From: Aquificaceae bacterium
GTDB taxonomy: Bacteria; Aquificota; Aquificia; Aquificales; Aquificaceae
Reading direction: 5' to 3'
Assembly: GCA_037481935.1 (NCBI GenBank)
Contig: JBBFKQ010000004.1
Location: 120,499-184,498, forward strand
DNA length: 64,000 nt
The notes below the pieces were generated by a model. The model ran no database searches. It was not told where the DNA came from and worked only from the letters and a program-made list of their open reading frames with translations. This document shows positions 33,654-43,651 of the stretch, in pieces. Position 1 is the first letter of the stretch; each line of letters opens with the position of its first letter. The position numbers were made by a program, and so were the translations under genes.

Positions 33654-34245
33654 GGTCTTCAGAATTTTCAGGGAAAAGGGAGGGGTGCTGAAAGCCCTTG
33701 ACCTCTGGAACTGGTATGAAGCCCTTGAGCCGGGGGACCAGAAGAGGGTCAAGTATTATTTTTCCCTTAAAAGCATAAAGGATATGCGCTTCCCCTTCCG
33801 GGCAAAGCATTTTGACTCAGGAGAAGTGAGCAACCCTGGCTATACCAGGACAACGCTTCTTGGCACTCTTGCACAGACCGCCCTGCTTGAGGGGAAATAC
33901 GAGGACGCAGAATGGCTTTATCTGAGAGCTCTTGAGCTCAGTCAGAATGCTTTTGAGAGGCATCTCATACTCAATGACCTGCTTATGCTCTCCCAGAAGC
34001 TAAAAGATTTTGAAAGGATGGAAAAATACGCCAGAATGGACCTTGAGCTCTTTGAAGACTACAAGGAGGAACTCAAAGAAAGGAACGGGGGAACACTCCC
34101 TCAGATAAACTCCTACGAGCTAATGGTCTACCTCCTGGAAAGAAAGGGAGACAGAACATCCGCCCTTGAACTTCTTGAGAGGCTTCACCAGGAGGGCGTT
34201 CCACACCCCTTCTATGAGGAGGTAAAGAAACGGCTTACAGCATGA
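33643..34245 (+). CDS. TPR-like helical repeat protein
   Basis: The 200-residue protein is helical. Two or three tetratricopeptide-like units are visible, for example [26 protein letters not shown] (about 72-97), followed by [22 protein letters not shown] and a C-terminal [22 protein letters not shown]. No enzyme motif is seen. It overlaps panD by 11 bases and tilS by 4, so translation of the three is coupled, but no functional tie is evident. Confidence 0.7.
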   Translation: MIGKVFRIFREKGGVLKALDLWNWYEALEPGDQKRVKYYFSLKSIKDMRFPFRAKHFDSGEVSNPGYTRTTLLGTLAQTALLEGKYEDAEWLYLRALELSQNAFERHLILNDLLMLSQKLKDFERMEKYARMDLELFEDYKEELKERNGGTLPQINSYELMVYLLERKGDRTSALELLERLHQEGVPHPFYEEVKKRLTA

Positions 34246-35135
34246 AATATCACAGGCTGCTCAGAAAGGTGGTTCAGTTTCAGAGGAAGAAAAGGCTTAT
34301 ACCTGAAAACTCTTCCCTTCTTATTGCCTTCTCAGGAGGTGTGGACTCTGTTGCCCTCGCCCTGTGCATGCTCCGGCTATGGGACTTTTTCAGGCTGAAG
34401 AGGCTCGCCCTTGCCCACGTAAACCATCAGATAAGGGGGGAGGAAGCCTTCAGGGATGAGTCCTTCTGTCTGAACTTTGCCAGGAGTAAGGGAGTTGAAA
34501 TCTTCGTAAGAAGGCTCAGGGTTGTGTCCCATGGAGAAAACCTTGAGGCAAGGGCAAGGGAGCTAAGATACAGAGCCCTTGAAGAGATAAGGCAGGAGGC
34601 TGGCTTTGACCTCATAGCCACCGCCCACCACCTTAACGACCTCCTAGAGACCATGCTCCTGTGGCTTGTGCGTGGTGCAGGAAGGGAGGGGCTCCTTGGC
34701 TTTGAAGAAAAAGAGGGAAGAGTAATAAGACCCCTCTACCTTGCCACAAGGGAGGAAATAGAGGATTTTGTAAAATCAGAGGGAGAGACATGGGTAGAGG
34801 ACTCCACCAACTACGACCTGAGCTACGCGAGAAATCTAATAAGGCACAGAGTTGTCCCAGAGCTGAAAAAGATAAACCCCAGGCTTGAGGAGAGCTTTCT
34901 CAGGCTCAGAGAAATACTGAAGGAAGAGGAGGATGTTCTTCAGAAACTTACACAGGAAGCCATAGAGAGTGTTATAAAAGATGGCGATATGGACAGAAGG
35001 GCATTTTTAAAGCTACCCCATGCTATAAGGAGAAGACTCATATACAGGCTCTACGGTATAAAAAGCATGAAAGGTGTGGAAAGCTTTATAAACAGTGTAA
35101 AAAGGGGCATGCCCTTGAAAAGCCCAGAGGCATGA
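34242..35135 (+). CDS. tilS: tRNA(Ile)-lysidine synthase
   Basis: The 297-residue N-type ATP pyrophosphatase has the PP-loop SGGVDS (residues 31-36), the TilS phrase HVNHQIRGEEAFRDE, and TAHHLNDLLETMLLWLVRG followed by RNLIRHRVVPEL. It converts cytidine at the wobble position of one isoleucine tRNA to lysidine so that AUA is read; AUA is very common in this genome. The C-terminal domains found in longer TilS proteins are absent, as is usual for thermophile forms such as that of Aquifex. ftsH follows. Confidence 0.93.
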   Translation: MKYHRLLRKVVQFQRKKRLIPENSSLLIAFSGGVDSVALALCMLRLWDFFRLKRLALAHVNHQIRGEEAFRDESFCLNFARSKGVEIFVRRLRVVSHGENLEARARELRYRALEEIRQEAGFDLIATAHHLNDLLETMLLWLVRGAGREGLLGFEEKEGRVIRPLYLATREEIEDFVKSEGETWVEDSTNYDLSYARNLIRHRVVPELKKINPRLEESFLRLREILKEEEDVLQKLTQEAIESVIKDGDMDRRAFLKLPHAIRRRLIYRLYGIKSMKGVESFINSVKRGMPLKSPEA

Positions 35136-35169
35136 TTAATATTAAATCTTTAAGCGTGGAGGTAAGCGG

Positions 35170-37050
35170 ATGCAGTGGATGAAAAGCATTTTTATATGGG
35201 TTGTTCTTCTGGGTTTTATGGTTCTCGCCTTTAACCTCTTTGAGAGCAATAGAAGCCAGTCTGCAGTCAGGACACCGGTGAACACGGTGCTTGAGCTTGC
35301 AGAGGAAGGCAAGCTTAAAGAGGTAAAGGTAAAGGATAACCTGCTTACAGGTGTGACCACAGAAGGTCAGAAGATAGAGACGGGCATACCGCCGGGTTCT
35401 GATATAGTGAACAAACTTATAGACAAGGGAGTAAAGGTTGAGGTGGCTGTGCAGGAAAGCAGCTGGCTTGTGCCTTTTCTTGTCTCATGGCTTCCTATTC
35501 TTCTTTTTATAGGCATATGGATATACATGATGAGGCAGGTGAGCGGTGGGGGGAACCCCACCTCAAGGGCTTTCAGCTTTGGCAAAAGCAGAGCAAAGGT
35601 ATACATAGACGAGAAGCCCAAGGTCACCCTTGAGAATGTGGCGGGTATGGAAGAGGTAAAAGAAGAAGTCAAGGAGATAATAGAATACCTGAAAGACCCT
35701 GTGAAGTTCCAGAAGCTGGGCGGTAGACCTCCAAAGGGCGTGATGTTTTATGGTGAGCCCGGTGTGGGTAAAACCCTTCTGGCAAAAGCCATTGCTGGTG
35801 AAGCCCATGTGCCCTTTATTTCAGTTTCGGGTTCTGACTTTGTGGAGATGTTCGTTGGTGTAGGTGCTGCGAGGGTGAGAGACCTCTTTGATACAGCAAA
35901 AAAGCACGCTCCGTGCATCATATTCATTGATGAAATAGACGCAGTGGGTCGCTCGAGGGGTGCCCTCAACCTCGGAGGAGGGCATGACGAGAGGGAGCAG
36001 ACCCTCAACCAGCTCCTTGTGGAGATGGACGGCTTTGACACCTCCGAAGGAATAATAGTCATTGCCGCCACCAACAGACCGGACATACTTGACCCTGCTC
36101 TGCTCAGACCTGGCAGGTTTGACAGACAGATATACATACCAAGACCCGATGTGAGGGGCAGGTATGAAATACTCAAGGTGCATGCAAGGGACAAGAAGCT
36201 GGCTCCCAATGTGGACCTTGAGATAGTAGCAAGAGCGACCCCAGGCTTTACGGGCGCAGACCTTGAGAACGTTCTGAATGAGGCGGCCCTTCTTGCGGCA
36301 AGGAAGGGAAAGGAAGCCATAGAGATGCAGGACATAGAAGAAGCCATAGACAGGATTACCATGGGTCTTGAGAGGAAGGGCATGGTAATCTCACCGAAAG
36401 AAAAAGAAAAAATCGCATACCACGAGATGGGACACGCCATAATGAGCCTGATGGTCCCGGGCTCTGATGCCTTGCACAAGGTCTCCATAATACCAAGGGG
36501 TATGGCTCTTGGGGTGACGCAACAGCTACCCATAGATGACAAGCACATGTATGACAGGCAGGACCTCTACGGAAAGATACTCACCCTCATGGGCGGGCGT
36601 GCTGCAGAAGAGGTGTTCTACGGCAAAGAAGGCATCACCACAGGTGCGGAGAACGACCTTCAAAGAGCAACGGAGCTTGCCTACAGGATGGTTTCCATGT
36701 GGGGCATGAGTGAGCGCGTTGGTCCGTTGGCGGTGAGAAGAACAGTAAACCCATTCCTTGGTGGCATGACAACCTCCGTGGATATAAGCGAGGACCTGAG
36801 AAGGGAGATAGACGAGGAGGTAAAGAAGATACTTACAAAAGCATACGAGGATACGAAGAAAGTCGTTCTTGAATACAGGGAAGCCATTCAGGCTGTAGTA
36901 AAAAGGCTTTTGGAAAAGGAAACCATGTCCTGTGAGGAGGTGGTTGAAATACTCAAACTCCATGGAGTTGAGGTAAAAAGCGAGTGCAAGAAGGAAGAGT
37001 TTAAGGTTGAGATGGAAGAGAAGAAAAGCCTTGAGCAGGAGGTAGCATGA
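35170..37050 (+). CDS. ftsH: ATP-dependent zinc metalloprotease FtsH
   Basis: The 626-residue protein has two N-terminal transmembrane helices (about 5-23 and 102-122) around a periplasmic domain. The AAA+ module has Walker A GEPGVGKT starting at G195, Walker [12 protein letters not shown] and the [12 protein letters not shown]. The protease domain has HEMGH (H418, E419, H422) as the zinc site. FtsH degrades misfolded membrane proteins and regulatory substrates. The usual GAE-type third-ligand segment is [10 protein letters not shown]. It follows tilS after 34 bases with AGGTAAGCGG upstream of the ATG; tilS-ftsH adjacency is a widespread arrangement. Confidence 0.96.
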   Translation: MQWMKSIFIWVVLLGFMVLAFNLFESNRSQSAVRTPVNTVLELAEEGKLKEVKVKDNLLTGVTTEGQKIETGIPPGSDIVNKLIDKGVKVEVAVQESSWLVPFLVSWLPILLFIGIWIYMMRQVSGGGNPTSRAFSFGKSRAKVYIDEKPKVTLENVAGMEEVKEEVKEIIEYLKDPVKFQKLGGRPPKGVMFYGEPGVGKTLLAKAIAGEAHVPFISVSGSDFVEMFVGVGAARVRDLFDTAKKHAPCIIFIDEIDAVGRSRGALNLGGGHDEREQTLNQLLVEMDGFDTSEGIIVIAATNRPDILDPALLRPGRFDRQIYIPRPDVRGRYEILKVHARDKKLAPNVDLEIVARATPGFTGADLENVLNEAALLAARKGKEAIEMQDIEEAIDRITMGLERKGMVISPKEKEKIAYHEMGHAIMSLMVPGSDALHKVSIIPRGMALGVTQQLPIDDKHMYDRQDLYGKILTLMGGRAAEEVFYGKEGITTGAENDLQRATELAYRMVSMWGMSERVGPLAVRRTVNPFLGGMTTSVDISEDLRREIDEEVKKILTKAYEDTKKVVLEYREAIQAVVKRLLEKETMSCEEVVEILKLHGVEVKSECKKEEFKVEMEEKKSLEQEVA

Positions 37051-37072
37051 TGAAAAAGAAGGAGGTGAAATT

Positions 37073-38362
37073 ATGGGAATGACCATCACAGAAAAAATAC
37101 TTGCAGACCACGCGGGGAAAAGGGAAGTCCACCCCGGTGAGCTCATTACGGTGAAGATAGACCTTGCCATGGCAAACGATGTGACTGCACCCCTTGCCAT
37201 AAAGATACTGGAAAAGTATGGCATACAGAAGGTATTTGACCCTGAGAAAATAGCTCTGGTTCTCTCTCACTTTGTGCCTGCAAAGGACATAAAGTCTGCA
37301 GAGCAGGCAAAGATAGTGAGGGATTTTGCAAGGAAACACAACATAAAGTGGTTTTTCCCAGAAGGTGAGGGCATAGAACACACTATATTGCCCGAGCAGG
37401 GTATTGTGGTGCCCGGAGACCTTGTGGTGGGTGCAGACTCTCATACATGCACTTACGGGGGCATAGGCGCCTTTGCCACAGGCATGGGTTCCACGGACAT
37501 AGCCTACGCCATGGCAACGGGAGAAACATGGCTCAAGGTCCCGCCTACGATGAAGTTTGTCTTTTACGGCAAGCTCCAGCCCTGGGTCTCAGGCAAAGAC
37601 CTCATACTGCATACCATAGGTCACATAGGAGTGGATGGAGCCCTCTACAAGGCTATGGAGTTTGACGGCGAAGCCGTAAGGAGTCTCTCAATAGAGCAGA
37701 GGCTCACCATAGCCAACATGGCGATAGAGGCCGGTGGCAAGAGCGGAATAATAGCACCCGACGAGAAGACCATAGAGTATGTATCCCAGAGGGCAAAAAA
37801 GCCCTGGAAGGTCTATCAGAGCGACCCTGATGCCAGCTACGAGGTATTATACGAGTGGGACGCAGGCAAGATAGAGCCTCTGGTTGCCTGGCCCTACCTG
37901 CCATCAAACGTGCACCCTGTTTCTGAATCAACCCACATAACTGTAGACCAGGCCTTTATAGGCTCCTGCACCAACGGAAGGATTGAAGACCTCAGAGTAG
38001 CGGCAAAGATACTCAAAGGTAAGAAGGTCCACCCATATGTTAGATGCATAGTAATTCCAGCTTCCAAGCAGGTATACATGCAGGCTCTGAAGGAAGGTCT
38101 TATTGACATCTTCCTTTCTGCAGGCTGTTCTGTTTCCGTTTCCACATGCGGTCCATGCCTTGGTGGTCATATGGGCATTCTGGCGGAGGGTGAGCGTTGC
38201 ATATCCACCTCCAACAGGAACTTCCCCGGAAGGATGGGACATCCAAAGAGCGAGGCATACCTTGCCAACCCTGCAGTGGTGGCTGCAAGTGCAGTCCTTG
38301 GCAGGATAGCCCATCCTGAGGAGGTGGTCAGAAAGGAGGAGCTTGAAGAGGTTCTTGCTTGA
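37073..38362 (+). CDS. leuC: 3-isopropylmalate dehydratase large subunit
   Basis: The 429-residue aconitase-family protein is of the LeuC2/HacA type seen in thermophiles. The iron-sulfur cysteines are in GSCTNGRIEDL (about residue 300) and CGPCLGGHMGIL (about 362-365), and the substrate phrase GADSHTCTYGGIGAFATGMGS is present. It isomerises 2- to 3-isopropylmalate with LeuD, which is not in the window. The start follows AAGGAGGTGAAATT. A homoaconitase-like role cannot be excluded from sequence alone. The end overlaps the Mut7-C gene by 20 bases. Confidence 0.9.
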   Translation: MGMTITEKILADHAGKREVHPGELITVKIDLAMANDVTAPLAIKILEKYGIQKVFDPEKIALVLSHFVPAKDIKSAEQAKIVRDFARKHNIKWFFPEGEGIEHTILPEQGIVVPGDLVVGADSHTCTYGGIGAFATGMGSTDIAYAMATGETWLKVPPTMKFVFYGKLQPWVSGKDLILHTIGHIGVDGALYKAMEFDGEAVRSLSIEQRLTIANMAIEAGGKSGIIAPDEKTIEYVSQRAKKPWKVYQSDPDASYEVLYEWDAGKIEPLVAWPYLPSNVHPVSESTHITVDQAFIGSCTNGRIEDLRVAAKILKGKKVHPYVRCIVIPASKQVYMQALKEGLIDIFLSAGCSVSVSTCGPCLGGHMGILAEGERCISTSNRNFPGRMGHPKSEAYLANPAVVAASAVLGRIAHPEEVVRKEELEEVLA

Positions 38363-38801
38363 AGCAGACCTTCACAGGCTTGCCCACTGGCTCAGGCTCC
38401 TGGGCCAGGATGCCCTTCTTATAAAGGGACCTATAAACAAATCAGAAGTTGTAAGGTATCCGGGCAGGATATTTATCACCACCTCAAGGAAGCTGGAAGA
38501 ACACTTCAAGGCATGGGGCATAGAATACCTGATACTTCCAAAGGATGACTGGAAGGTCCAGCTCTGCCTTCTCATAAGATACTTCCACATTGAGCCAGAG
38601 CTGAAGCTAAACAGATGCTATCACTGCAACGCTGAACTTGTAGCAGTTGACAGGGAGGAGGTAAAGGACAGGATACCACCCATGGTCTACCTATACGGAA
38701 GGGACTTTACTTTGTGTCCTCATTGTGGAAAGATATACTGGAAGGGCTCACACCATCCCAGACTTAGGAGAATTCTCAGGAAAGTGCTTAACTCCTGCTA
38801 A
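38343..38801 (+). CDS. Mut7-C RNase-like domain protein with zinc ribbon
   Basis: The 152-residue protein starts at TTG 38343 behind AAGGAGGAGC. The N-terminal 85 residues match the Mut7-C PIN-like domain (FLLEADLHRLAHWLRLLGQDALL, with conserved acidic residues). The C-terminal half is a zinc ribbon with CYHCNAEL and [17 protein letters not shown]. The family is predicted to act on RNA, but no role is established. Its last 54 bases overlap the convergent protoporphyrinogen oxidase gene, an unusually deep overlap. Confidence 0.83.
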   Translation: MKRFLLEADLHRLAHWLRLLGQDALLIKGPINKSEVVRYPGRIFITTSRKLEEHFKAWGIEYLILPKDDWKVQLCLLIRYFHIEPELKLNRCYHCNAELVAVDREEVKDRIPPMVYLYGRDFTLCPHCGKIYWKGSHHPRLRRILRKVLNSC

Positions 38802-40097
38802 GTAGTCCTCCACCCTCTTGGCAACTTCATAGCTCCCTTTTATGCAGTCCGCTACAGAAACGCCATTGAGGTAGTTTCCCGTCAGGAAAAGACCGGGGTT
38901 TTCTCTTTCCAAGGTCTTTGCAAGCTCAATATACTTGCCGTAACCCAGTGTATACTGGGGAATGCCCTTCTTCCAGCGAGTTATGTTGAGAAAGTCAACT
39001 GCGTCCACTCTGAGCGTTTCTTTCAGTTCCCTCTCCGCTATTTCATACAGAGCTTCCTCTTCGTAATCTACCACATCGGGGTCTGTAGCTCCCCCCATGT
39101 ATACGGTCAGGAGCTCCCTGCCCTCCGGTGCCCTTTTAGTGAATATCTGAGAGGAGAAGAGAACGCCAAGAGTCCTTTTTCCCTCAACCCTTGGCACGAG
39201 GAAGCCGAAGCCCGGAGGGACAGAACCCCTCTTTACGCTTGCGTGAATGACCACCACGGGGGCGTAGTATATCCTGTCAAATTCTTCTGATGCGCTCCAG
39301 GATATGTCCCTCAGAAGATAGCCCGCAGAAGTGGCGGGAGCAGAGACCACCACGCACTTTGCCTCGTATTTGCCCTTCTTTGCGTCCAGCACAAACCTAT
39401 CATCTTTTTTCCTTATCTTGAGGACCACGTTCTCTGTATCCACCTTTAGCTCAGAAGATAGATGCCTTATGAGACTATAGTTTCCACCCTCAAAGGATAT
39501 GAGCCTTCCACCCGGTCCGAGAGCCTTGAGCTTAATGGCTCCCTTTATCAGGCTTCCGAATTTCTGCTCAAGCTCGTAGACACGCCTTACCGCATACTTA
39601 ACAGATAGCTCCTCGGGATTTCCTGCATAAACCCCCGAAACAAAGGGAGCGACCACGTAGTCAAGAAACTCTTTCCCGAGCCTTCTGCGGACGAACTCTG
39701 CAATGCTTTCTTCTGTCTTTACAGAAGGTGGCACAAGGGGCTCTCTCAAAACCCTTAGCTTGCCTGTAAGAGAGAGCAAGGGAGACTTTATAAAGCTAAG
39801 GGGAGACATGGGAAGCGGGACAAGCTTACCCTTCTTGTAGACATACCTTATCCTAGAGCTTTCGCTGGCATACTGGGGGCTTATGCCTGCGGTCTTTAAA
39901 AACTCCTCTACCTTTCCATCCGCCAGCACCGTCTGTGGTCCAAGCTCAAGGATGTAGCCCCCCTTCTGAAGAGTCTGTATGTTGCCCCCTGGGAGCTCTT
40001 CCTTTTCAAAGACATGGACTTCAAAGCCCCTTCTTTTAAGGTGCAGGGCAACGGAAAGCCCGGATATGCCCGCCCCTACTATTGCTATGTCTATCAT
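38748..40097 (-). CDS. hemY: Protoporphyrinogen/coproporphyrinogen oxidase (HemY type)
   Basis: The 449-residue flavoprotein has an N-terminal FAD dinucleotide motif [17 protein letters not shown], then [14 protein letters not shown]. It has [14 protein letters not shown] near residue 150, typical of HemY/HemG-type oxidases, and the C-terminal FAD-site [20 protein letters not shown]. It oxidises a porphyrinogen late in haem synthesis; sequence alone does not decide between protoporphyrinogen and coproporphyrinogen as substrate. Haem is needed for the oxidase encoded nearby. It overlaps thiG by 4 bases. Confidence 0.9.
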   Translation of the reverse strand: MIDIAIVGAGISGLSVALHLKRRGFEVHVFEKEELPGGNIQTLQKGGYILELGPQTVLADGKVEEFLKTAGISPQYASESSRIRYVYKKGKLVPLPMSPLSFIKSPLLSLTGKLRVLREPLVPPSVKTEESIAEFVRRRLGKEFLDYVVAPFVSGVYAGNPEELSVKYAVRRVYELEQKFGSLIKGAIKLKALGPGGRLISFEGGNYSLIRHLSSELKVDTENVVLKIRKKDDRFVLDAKKGKYEAKCVVVSAPATSAGYLLRDISWSASEEFDRIYYAPVVVIHASVKRGSVPPGFGFLVPRVEGKRTLGVLFSSQIFTKRAPEGRELLTVYMGGATDPDVVDYEEEALYEIAERELKETLRVDAVDFLNITRWKKGIPQYTLGYGKYIELAKTLERENPGLFLTGNYLNGVSVADCIKGSYEVAKRVEDYLAGVKHFPENSPKSGMV

Positions 40098-40897
40098 GTC
40101 TTGTAGGGAACACCCTTGAGAGGTGAGGAGGGCACTGCGTAAGTCCTCTTTGGCATCCTCCCCGCAAGGTAGGCGAGCCTTCCCGCTATGGTGGCATACT
40201 TCATGGAGACCGCCATTCTTATGGGGTCTTTTGCCTCTGCAAGGGCTGTGTTGGTGAGTATACCGTCCACGCCAAGCTCCATAACGGGAGGTATGTCTCC
40301 TGCAGTGCCTATGCCTGCATCCACTATAACTGGCACTGAGACCGCCTCCTTTATGAATATGAGATTATAGGGATTCTGCATGCCAAGACCTGAGCCTATA
40401 GGTGCTGCAAGGGGCATGACCGCCGCACAGCCCACATCCTCAAACTTCTTTGCGTAAACAGGGTCGTCAAAGATATAGGGAAGGACTACAAAGCCCTCTT
40501 TTACAAGAAACTTCGCCGCCTTTAGGGTTTCCTCCATGTCTGGCAGTAGTGTTTTCTGGTCTCCTATGACCTCCAGCTTGACCCAGTTTATGCCCGTTGC
40601 TTCCCTCGCCAGCATGGCGGTCTTTATTGCCTCTTCTGCGGTATAGCAGCCGGCGGTGTTGGGAAGAATCTGATACTTGTTGGGGTCTATGTAGTCAAGA
40701 AGGTTTTCCTTTGTCGGGTCTGTAATGTTTACCCGGCGCACTGCCACCGTAATCATCTCCGCACCAGAGGCTTCAAGCACATCCCTGTTTTCCTGAAAGC
40801 TCCTGAACTTACCAGACCCTATTATGAGCCTTGAGCGGAAACGCCTTCCCGCAATCTCAAGGTAGTCATCCTCCAGAAGCCTTTCGTAGTCCAGCAT
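40094..40897 (-). CDS. thiG: Thiazole synthase
   Basis: The 267-residue TIM-barrel protein has the ThiG signatures: [12 protein letters not shown] at the N terminus, the Schiff-base lysine in [43 protein letters not shown] and [12 protein letters not shown]. It builds the thiazole phosphate of thiamine with sulfur from ThiS. thiS lies immediately upstream; its stop and the thiG start abut. There is no TPP riboswitch upstream of the pair that I can recognise. Confidence 0.95.
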   Translation of the reverse strand: MLDYERLLEDDYLEIAGRRFRSRLIIGSGKFRSFQENRDVLEASGAEMITVAVRRVNITDPTKENLLDYIDPNKYQILPNTAGCYTAEEAIKTAMLAREATGINWVKLEVIGDQKTLLPDMEETLKAAKFLVKEGFVVLPYIFDDPVYAKKFEDVGCAAVMPLAAPIGSGLGMQNPYNLIFIKEAVSVPVIVDAGIGTAGDIPPVMELGVDGILTNTALAEAKDPIRMAVSMKYATIAGRLAYLAGRMPKRTYAVPSSPLKGVPYKT

Positions 40898-41104
40898 TTA
40901 GCCACCTCCTACTATGTTTACTATCTCAACTCTGTCTCCATCCTTCAATATGCACTCCCCATACTTACTCTTTGGCACTATCTCCTCGTTCACCGCCACC
41001 GCAAGACCCACAGGTCTGACCTGTATGCCACTACTCTCAAGGAGGGCAAGCAGGGTGATGTTCTCTTTTACTTCCAGCTCCTTGCCGTTAACGAGAAGCT
41101 TCAT
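40898..41104 (-). CDS. thiS: Thiamine sulfur carrier protein ThiS
   Basis: The 68-residue beta-grasp protein begins MKLLVNGKELEVKENITL and ends in VEIVNIVGGG, with the C-terminal glycine pair exposed as needed for thiocarboxylation by ThiF. It is partner of ThiG next door. Upstream, TTGCAA and an AT-rich -10-like stretch can be read on the minus strand within 41105-41160, but they are not strong. Confidence 0.93.
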   Translation of the reverse strand: MKLLVNGKELEVKENITLLALLESSGIQVRPVGLAVAVNEEIVPKSKYGECILKDGDRVEIVNIVGGG

Positions 41105-41242
41105 GGAAATATTAAATATAAACTCTGCTTCGGTTTTGCAAGATGTATAAATGCATAATGATATTCTTAATTACTTATTTTAGATTAATAAACCATGAAA
41201 GGTGAAAAGAAGAAATTGAATAAATCTTTCTTCTGATATAAC

Positions 41243-41271
41243 TTGACAAAATATAAAAGTTTGCATATACT
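41243..41271 (+). promoter_or_regulatory. Near-consensus promoter of the ba3 oxidase operon
   Basis: TTGACA (41243-41248), a 17-base spacer and TATACT (41266-41271) make one of the best sigma-70-type promoters in the window. The first gene starts at 41321 behind AGGAGG (41309-41314), so this message has a leader of about 40 bases. The rest of 41105-41320 is AT-rich with no other feature seen. Confidence 0.7.
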
Positions 41272-41320
41272 CATAAGTAAGTTTTATTATGTTATAAAAC
41301 ATCCTTATAGGAGGTATGCC

Positions 41321-41446
41321 ATGAAGGACGAGCAGTTCTTCCCAAAGGGGGCGGTAGCCTTCTTCCTTTTCATGCTTGGCTTTTATGCCTTTGTGTGGCT
41401 GTCCACTTACCTGACAATGCTCGTCAGGGGTCAGACACAACCATAA
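41321..41446 (+). CDS. Cytochrome c oxidase subunit IIa (ba3 type)
   Basis: The 41-residue protein starts at ATG 41321 behind AGGAGG. It has one transmembrane helix (about residues 11-33; GAVAFFLFMLGFYAFVW) preceded by charged residues and PKG, the pattern of the tiny subunit IIa of ba3-type oxidases. In Thermus this single helix replaces the second helix missing from subunit II. Its place directly ahead of the subunit II and I genes supports the call. Confidence 0.85.
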   Translation: MKDEQFFPKGAVAFFLFMLGFYAFVWLSTYLTMLVRGQTQP

Positions 41447-41458
41447 GGAGGTGAAGCC

Positions 41459-41896
41459 ATGGATAAGGCAGAAAAGACAGCTCTTGTGCTTGCGGTTGGC
41501 TTTCTTGGTTTCTTTGCAGCCCTGCTCGTTTATGCTGCAAAAGCCTTGAACATTGACGTACCAACGTGTATAACGGATGTTAAACCCTTTACTGAAGGCA
41601 AGGTAATCCAGCATGCACCTAACAGGTATGAAATTCACTATCTTGCCAAGATGTGGTATTTTGAGCCAGCGGATGTGGAAATACCAGCAGGCTCAGTGGT
41701 GGACATATACCTGACCAGTGGAGATGTGATACATGGTTTTCAGATTGACGGAACAAACGTGAACCTTATGGCTATTCCCGGAACTGTTGCCTACGCAAGG
41801 TATAAGTTTGACAAGCCAGGTGTCTATCACATAGTATGCCATGAATACTGTGGCATAGGCCATCAGGATATGGCTACGAAGATAGTAGTCAAGTAA
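41459..41896 (+). CDS. cbaB: Cytochrome c oxidase subunit II, ba3 type (CuA)
   Basis: The 145-residue protein has a single N-terminal transmembrane helix and a cupredoxin domain. All CuA ligands are visible: the histidine in DVIHGFQI and the cluster CHEYCGIGHQDM (Cys, Glu backbone, Cys, His, Met). It accepts electrons from cytochrome c and passes them to subunit I. It is short, as in ba3 oxidases, and complemented by subunit IIa. GGAGG precedes the start. Confidence 0.93.
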   Translation: MDKAEKTALVLAVGFLGFFAALLVYAAKALNIDVPTCITDVKPFTEGKVIQHAPNRYEIHYLAKMWYFEPADVEIPAGSVVDIYLTSGDVIHGFQIDGTNVNLMAIPGTVAYARYKFDKPGVYHIVCHEYCGIGHQDMATKIVVK

Positions 41897-41908
41897 AGGA
41901 GGTATGCC

Positions 41909-43651
41909 ATGAAGGTAGACAGAACAATAAGGAACATCATAGTGGCAGAGATAGTCTTCCCAGTCCTGCTCCTTGTTTTTGGTATTTACCACGGCCTAAT
42001 GCAGGTGCTTTACAGGGCTGGGGTCATAAAGGACATGTCTGTGGGTGGTATTGAATACTATCAGGGTCTTACCTTACACGGGGTTATAAACGCTATAGTT
42101 TTCACCACCATAATCATAGTGGCCCTTGGAAACATAGTATTTCTCTACTACCTTAAAAAACCCCTCAGACCTCCTGTGCAGTGGCTCAGTCTTATCCTCA
42201 TGTTCGGCGGAACTCTTATGGCTGCGTGGGCAATGTTTACTGGCAAGGCAAACGTGCTTTACACCTTTTACCCACCGCTCATAGCCCACTGGACCTTTTA
42301 TCTCGGTGCTGCTCTTCTGATAGTAGGTTCGATAGTTCCACTCTTCTTTGACTGGTTACCTAACTATGTATCCTGGAGAAGGGAAAACCCCGGGCAGAAG
42401 GTGCCTCTTGCCGTTTATGGCATGCTGATAAACCACATCATGTGGGTGATTATGGTGGTGCCTGTGGTTGTTGAAGTGCTCTTTCAGCTTCTTCCCCTGT
42501 CTCTTGGCTTAGTTCAGGAGATAAACCCATCCCTTGCGAGAACTCTCTTCTGGGCTTTTGGACATCCTGTGGTTTACTTCTGGCTCCTGCCTGCCTATGT
42601 GATGCTCTACACCGTTCTTCCAAGGATAGTTACCGGTGATGGAAAGCTCTATTCGGATGGCGCCGCAAGGTTCGTCTTTATCCTCTTCCTCATACTCTCC
42701 TTCCCCGTGGGGCTACATCACCAGTTTACAGAGCCAGGGATAACCAGCAACTACAAGCTTATACATGCCCTTTTTACCTTTGGTGTTGCAGTTCCCAGCA
42801 TGATAACCGCCTTTACGGTGGCTGCATCCCTTGAATACTCCATAAAGTCAAAATTTCCAGAGGTGAAAAACTCTCTCTTCTACTGGTGGGCAAAGATACC
42901 CTACATAAGCCTTGAGGGCAACAAGTGGCTTGTTTCCTATTTCATGGCAGGTCTTTTCCTCTTCTTTGTGGGTGGTATTACTGGCATCATAAACGCCTCT
43001 TACAACATGAATCAGGTGGTTCATAACACTTCTTTTGTCCCCGGCCACTTCCACACCACTGTGGGTGGACTTGTGACGCTTGTATTTCTTGGTATGTCTC
43101 TTTTCTTCCTCTCCCAGCTAACAGGAAAAGAAATAAGGTTTAAGGGTCTTGCAGTGCTTGCACCCTGGCTCTGGTGGCAGGGCATGCTCATATTTGAATA
43201 CGCCATGTCTCTGGCAGGCTTTCATGGATTTCCAAGAAGGACAAACACAGGCACATCCTACCTGAACCCTGAATCACCCCTCTACAGGCCGGAATGGGTT
43301 GGATACGCCGAGCTTTCTGTGTTTGCAGGAGTTCTTATTGTTGTGGGCTTTGTATTCTGGGCTGTATCCTTCTTTGGAACCTTACTTTCACCTGCGGTTA
43401 AAGAAGCTGAGCTTGAAATCCCCACCGCAGAACCCTATCACGATGAAAAGATGCCAGCCCTTCAAAGGCTTACTCCCTGGGTAGTTTTCAGTTCTCTGCT
43501 TTTCCTCATATCCTACATACCACCCCTCTACGATGTTACAAAGAGGGGCGTGTTCTTTGACTCACCGGGTTACAACGACAAAAGCCCCGTGCCTATAACC
43601 AAACCACAGTCTGCAAAAGATGAAAAGAAAGAAACCGCTGAGGTCAAGTGA
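41909..43651 (+). CDS. cbaA: Cytochrome c oxidase subunit I, ba3 type
   Basis: The 580-residue protein has 13 or more hydrophobic helices. Haem-copper features are visible: GHPVVYFWLLPAYVM (His-Tyr crosslink motif), GLHHQFTEPG (CuB histidine pair) and NTSFVPGHFHTTVG (high-spin and low-spin haem ligands). The family is B-type, proton-pumping terminal oxidase with high oxygen affinity, suited to microaerobic hydrogen or sulfur oxidisers. The start follows AAAGGAGGT, 12 bases after subunit II. It overlaps the SCO gene by 32 bases if the first start of that gene is used. Confidence 0.94.
   Translation: MKVDRTIRNIIVAEIVFPVLLLVFGIYHGLMQVLYRAGVIKDMSVGGIEYYQGLTLHGVINAIVFTTIIIVALGNIVFLYYLKKPLRPPVQWLSLILMFGGTLMAAWAMFTGKANVLYTFYPPLIAHWTFYLGAALLIVGSIVPLFFDWLPNYVSWRRENPGQKVPLAVYGMLINHIMWVIMVVPVVVEVLFQLLPLSLGLVQEINPSLARTLFWAFGHPVVYFWLLPAYVMLYTVLPRIVTGDGKLYSDGAARFVFILFLILSFPVGLHHQFTEPGITSNYKLIHALFTFGVAVPSMITAFTVAASLEYSIKSKFPEVKNSLFYWWAKIPYISLEGNKWLVSYFMAGLFLFFVGGITGIINASYNMNQVVHNTSFVPGHFHTTVGGLVTLVFLGMSLFFLSQLTGKEIRFKGLAVLAPWLWWQGMLIFEYAMSLAGFHGFPRRTNTGTSYLNPESPLYRPEWVGYAELSVFAGVLIVVGFVFWAVSFFGTLLSPAVKEAELEIPTAEPYHDEKMPALQRLTPWVVFSSLLFLISYIPPLYDVTKRGVFFDSPGYNDKSPVPITKPQSAKDEKKETAEVK

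Noticed and set aside
41105..41160. Possible TPP riboswitch upstream of thiS-thiG
   Set aside because: The 5' region is short and AT-rich and lacks the conserved CUGAGA and ACCUGA-type elements.
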